NCBI RefSeq assembly: GCF_943181405.1
Contig: NZ_CALPBY010000004.1
Location: 62,001-126,000 of the forward strand
From: Cellulosimicrobium sp. Marseille-Q4280
GTDB lineage: Bacteria > Actinomycetota > Actinomycetes > Actinomycetales > Cellulomonadaceae
Length of the DNA stretch: 64,000 bases
Direction: 5' to 3'
Shown here: piece by piece, positions 61,580 through 64,000 of the stretch
Layout of the letters: every line of letters starts with the position of its first letter
Numbering within the stretch: the first letter of the stretch is position 1
Position numbers and translations under genes: made by a program
The notes under the pieces: model-generated
The model's database searches: none
Told to the model about the DNA's origin: nothing
What the model saw: only the letters and a program-made list of their open reading frames with translations

Positions 61580-62356
61580 ATGCACGTCGTCGTCGGGATC
61601 TTCCGGCTCTTCCTCGTCGTCCTCGCGCTCGTCGGTACGCGCACGATCTGGCGGGACGGCGACGTCGAGGGTCTGATCTACTTCACCAACCAGACCTGCT
61701 TCCTCGTCGTGGTCGCCTTCACGTGGGCCGGGATCGCGTCCCTCCTGCGGCGCCGGCAGCCCCCGGCATGGTTCACCGGTGCGGTGACGCTCTTCGCCGC
61801 GATCACCGGGCTCGTGTCGTGGTTCGTCCTCGCGCCCGAGGACCCCGACGCGCCGGCGGTCTTCCTCGGGCTGACGGACGGGCAGATCGAGCACGAGGTC
61901 CTCCCGCTGGCTGTCGTCGCCGACTTCCTGCTGCTCACCCCGCACCGGCGCCTGCGCGGGCTCACGGCGGCCCAGTGGCTCCTGTACCCGCTCGCCTACT
62001 TCGCCTTCACGACGATCCGCGGCTTCGTCAGCCCGGGGAGCGAGTACCCCTACGGGTTCGTCGACCTCGACGCGCTCGGCTGGGCGGGCCTGCTCGTCAA
62101 CGTCGTCCTCTACGGTGCCGGGTTCCTCGTGCTCGGGCTCGTGCTCGTCGGTCTCGACCGGATGCTGCCCGCGCGGGCTCTGATCGGCTCGTACCCGGGT
62201 GCCGTCGTGCTCCCCGACGTCGGCGCCGCCGACGGCACGGGCGCCGACGGCGGCACGGGCGCCGACGGCGGCACGGGCGCCGACGGCGCCGCGCGAGGTG
62301 GCCCGGACGCCTCCGACGCCCGCGCGACGGGCCGCGGGGACGGTGCCCCCGCCTGA
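61580..62356 (+). CDS. Pr6Pr family membrane protein
   Basis: The 258-residue protein has about six membrane spans with the FTNQTCFLVVVAFTWAG and YPLAYFAFTTIRGF patterns of the Pr6Pr/FAR-17a-like family, of unknown biochemical role. The C-terminal tail is low complexity, with three GADGGT repeats encoded by a 15-bp tandem repeat (around 62228-62280). ATG 61580 is preceded by AAGGAG. Confidence 0.82.
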   Translation: MHVVVGIFRLFLVVLALVGTRTIWRDGDVEGLIYFTNQTCFLVVVAFTWAGIASLLRRRQPPAWFTGAVTLFAAITGLVSWFVLAPEDPDAPAVFLGLTDGQIEHEVLPLAVVADFLLLTPHRRLRGLTAAQWLLYPLAYFAFTTIRGFVSPGSEYPYGFVDLDALGWAGLLVNVVLYGAGFLVLGLVLVGLDRMLPARALIGSYPGAVVLPDVGAADGTGADGGTGADGGTGADGAARGGPDASDARATGRGDGAPA

Positions 62357-62366
62357 CGCGAGCGGC

Positions 62367-62372
62367 TAGGGT
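62367..62372 (+). promoter_or_regulatory. -10 box TAGGGT, leaderless promoter
   Basis: TAGGGT ends 6 nt before GTG 62379, again leaving no space for a ribosome-binding site. Confidence 0.45.
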
Positions 62373-62378
62373 GGCCCC

Positions 62379-63056
62379 GTGCTCTCCCCGGTCGCCGGTC
62401 CGCTGCGCGTGACGCGCGCAGCGCTCGTGGCGACCCTCGTCCTGGCGCTGAGCGCCGCGGCGCACGCCGTCGCCGGAGGTCACCTCCCGGACCCGCTGGT
62501 CCTCGCCGCTCTCGCCGCGTTCACGCTCGCAGGCGCGATGGTCGCAGCCCGGGTCCGCTTCACCGTGCCGCGGCTCCTCGCGGTCCTCGGCACCGCCCAG
62601 CTCGGGCTCCACGTCGCGCTCGACACGCTCGGTCACGGCGCCGCGACGTGCGTGCCTGCGGGTCCGTCGGCGGGGGCGGGTCACACCGGGCACGGTGCGG
62701 TCCTCGTGTGCTCCCCGGGCGCAGGGCTGCCCGACGCCGGAGCGGGGCTCGCGTCGTCGGCCCGCCTCGCGTCGTCGGCGGCCTCCGTGGTCCCCGGCGT
62801 GTGGATGGTCGTCGCCCACGCCGTCGCGACCCTCGTCCTGGCGGTCGTGCTCGCGCGCGGCGAGCGCGCCCTCGAGCGGTTCGTCGCCTGGCTGACGCCG
62901 CTCGCGTCCCTGCTCGCCCCCGTCGTCGTGGCCGCGTCGCGCCGCGAGGCCGGCGTCCCCGCCGCGTTCACGCGCCGCCCGACGACGCGCCACCCGGGGA
63001 CCGCGCCGACGCGTGGCCCCCCGGCCGCCGTCCGGCTCGTCGGGACCTCCGCCTAG
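62379..63056 (+). CDS. Membrane protein with His/Cys-rich loop, upstream of CopC
   Basis: The 225-residue protein has about five spans and, between spans 3 and 4, a loop with several His and two Cys residues (GHGAATCVPAGPSAGAGHTG and HGAVLVC) that could bind copper. The basic, disordered tail has no recognised domain. It lies 110 bp before a copC gene on the same strand, so a role in copper handling is plausible but unproven. Confidence 0.7.
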   Translation: MLSPVAGPLRVTRAALVATLVLALSAAAHAVAGGHLPDPLVLAALAAFTLAGAMVAARVRFTVPRLLAVLGTAQLGLHVALDTLGHGAATCVPAGPSAGAGHTGHGAVLVCSPGAGLPDAGAGLASSARLASSAASVVPGVWMVVAHAVATLVLAVVLARGERALERFVAWLTPLASLLAPVVVAASRREAGVPAAFTRRPTTRHPGTAPTRGPPAAVRLVGTSA

Positions 63057-63166
63057 AACCCACCGCTCGCGCGTCCGCGCGACGCCCGACGAGGCCGTGC
63101 CGGCGCACGCCGGACCACCGGGTACAGCCAGCGGCACCGCCGCGCCTCGGACGGAAAGACCTCCTC

Positions 63167-63886
63167 ATGCTCCCTGCACGAACCCTCACCGCACGCCGAC
63201 CCTTCTCGGCGCTCCTCACGGCGCTCCTCGCGCTGCTCGCGGCGCTGGCCCTCACCGTCGTGCTCGCGACGTCCTCCGCGCTGCCCGCGCAGGCGCACGA
63301 CCGTCTCGTCGGCTCGGACCCCGCGGACGGCGCCCAGCTCGACGCCCCGCCCGCCGCGATCACGCTGAGCTTCAACACCGAGCCCCTCGCGGTCGAGCCG
63401 CAGGTCGTCGTGACCGACGCCGCCGGGACGGTCGTCGCGGAGGGCGCCCCGACGATCGACGGCGCGAACGCGTCGCTCCCGCTCGACGCGGCCGCCCTGA
63501 CCGGCGGCACGTACTCGGTCGCGTGGCGCGTCGTCTCGTCCGACGGTCACCCCATCGAGGGCACGCTCTCGTTCGGGGTGGCGGAGCAGCCGGCGGCCGA
63601 GCCCGCGCCGTCGGAGAGCTCTCCCGCCGAGGAGGCGACGCCCGAGGAGAGCGCGTCGTCGCCCGCCGCGGACGGCGACGCGGGTGCCGCCGAGGACGCA
63701 GCCACCGCCGACGACGGTGACACGGACGGCACCGACGACGCCGCCGCGACCGACGACGACGGTGGCAACGCGCTGCCGTTCGTGATCGGTGCCGTCGCGG
63801 TCGTGGCCGCCGCGGGCGTCGCGACGGTCCTCGTGCTGCGCCGCCGTGGCGGCGGTGACGACGGAGCCGGGGACCCGCGGGCCTGA
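63167..63886 (+). CDS. copC: CopC-domain copper-resistance protein with C-terminal anchor
   Basis: The 239-residue protein has a signal peptide ending AQA before His44. The mature N-terminal His begins the CopC beta-sandwich (HDRLVGSDPADGAQL through SDGHPIEGTLSFGV), where His1 and a later Asp/His bind Cu(II). A long acidic Ala/Glu/Asp/Ser linker (~150-205) leads to one membrane span (ALPFVIGAVAVVAAAGVATV) and a basic tail. No CopD domain is fused. It sits on the outer face of the membrane. Confidence 0.9.
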   Translation: MLPARTLTARRPFSALLTALLALLAALALTVVLATSSALPAQAHDRLVGSDPADGAQLDAPPAAITLSFNTEPLAVEPQVVVTDAAGTVVAEGAPTIDGANASLPLDAAALTGGTYSVAWRVVSSDGHPIEGTLSFGVAEQPAAEPAPSESSPAEEATPEESASSPAADGDAGAAEDAATADDGDTDGTDDAAATDDDGGNALPFVIGAVAVVAAAGVATVLVLRRRGGGDDGAGDPRA

Positions 63887-63936
63887 CCGCTGCCGGATCC
63901 GGCCGCTGCGACGGCACGAACCGGTGCGACTTTTGA

Positions 63937-63974
63937 TTGACGCACGCCAGAAGCGCCGGTACTTTCGGCGAAAG
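63937..63974 (+). promoter_or_regulatory. Promoter with CTTTCG-G-CGAAAG operator at the window end
   Basis: TTGACG (63937-63942), 17 bp, then TACTTT (63960-63965) form a promoter. A perfect 13-bp palindrome, CTTTCG/CGAAAG (63962-63974), overlaps the -10. The controlled gene lies beyond the window. Similar CGAAA/TTTCG dyads are bound by actinobacterial sugar-response repressors. Confidence 0.5.
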
Positions 63975-64000
63975 CAGGACGACGGGCGCGACGAGGCGAC

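Overview
The window comes from a very GC-rich actinobacterium. GC-ending codons dominate, GTG starts are common, start/stop overlaps (ATGA, GTGA) are frequent, and lipoproteins and AGGAGG-type ribosome sites are plentiful. Plant-polysaccharide enzymes (a LamG-tailed secreted protein, a GH36 alpha-galactosidase, a GH2 beta-mannosidase) with ROK regulators point to the Cellulomonadaceae/Promicromonosporaceae; Cellulosimicrobium is the best guess, by inference only. I see no phage, insertion sequence, CRISPR array or recognisable tRNA/rRNA. This looks like chromosomal accessory and metabolic DNA.

Layout. 1-5 kb: end of a LamG protein, an atypical ROK regulator divergent from a LacI-like protein without a DNA-binding domain, and a cysteine hydrolase divergent from a GlxA/AraC regulator. 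5.2-8.3 kb: RHH regulator, DUF4097 protein and DrrAB-type ABC exporter in one operon. 8.4-10 kb: TetR/SDR divergent pair with two identical-armed operators. 10-20.6 kb: a P-type ATPase, MFS pump, MalT-like LuxR regulator, membrane protein, DUF6325 and SHOCT proteins; five copies of a TCACCC-N5-GGGTGA palindrome tie it together as a likely regulon. 20.6-34 kb: alpha/beta hydrolase, then a galacto(gluco)mannan oligosaccharide locus (GH36, ROK repressor, five-gene peptide-type ABC importer, GDSL esterase, GH2 beta-mannosidase).

34.1-37.2 kb: a SpeD-like decarboxylase, DUF4178, DUF350 and membrane-anchored spermidine-synthase operon, the best candidate here for a poorly described system. 37.2-44 kb: LLM oxidoreductase, VOC protein, class C serine hydrolase, DUF1905 protein, DedA, MprF-like enzyme and DMT-type protein. 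44.2-50 kb: MalY-type C-S lyase, a WXG100-like large protein with a lipoprotein partner, and a lipoprotein PBP. 50-52.5 kb: a secreted peptidase and a MerR regulator, with a MerR-type 19-bp-spacer promoter in front of the peptidase. 53-54.9 kb: a 27-codon actinobacterial leader peptide and attenuator-like repeats precede an SDF-family symporter, which suggests cysteine-controlled cystine uptake. 55-64 kb: small housekeeping genes, a paired CrcB fluoride channel with a universal stress protein, DksA-like protein, amidohydrolase, membrane proteins and CopC.

Recurrent non-coding features are palindromic repeats just after stop codons (two related copies plus one of a second family) and many promoters whose -10 box ends 6 nt before the start codon, indicating leaderless mRNAs.
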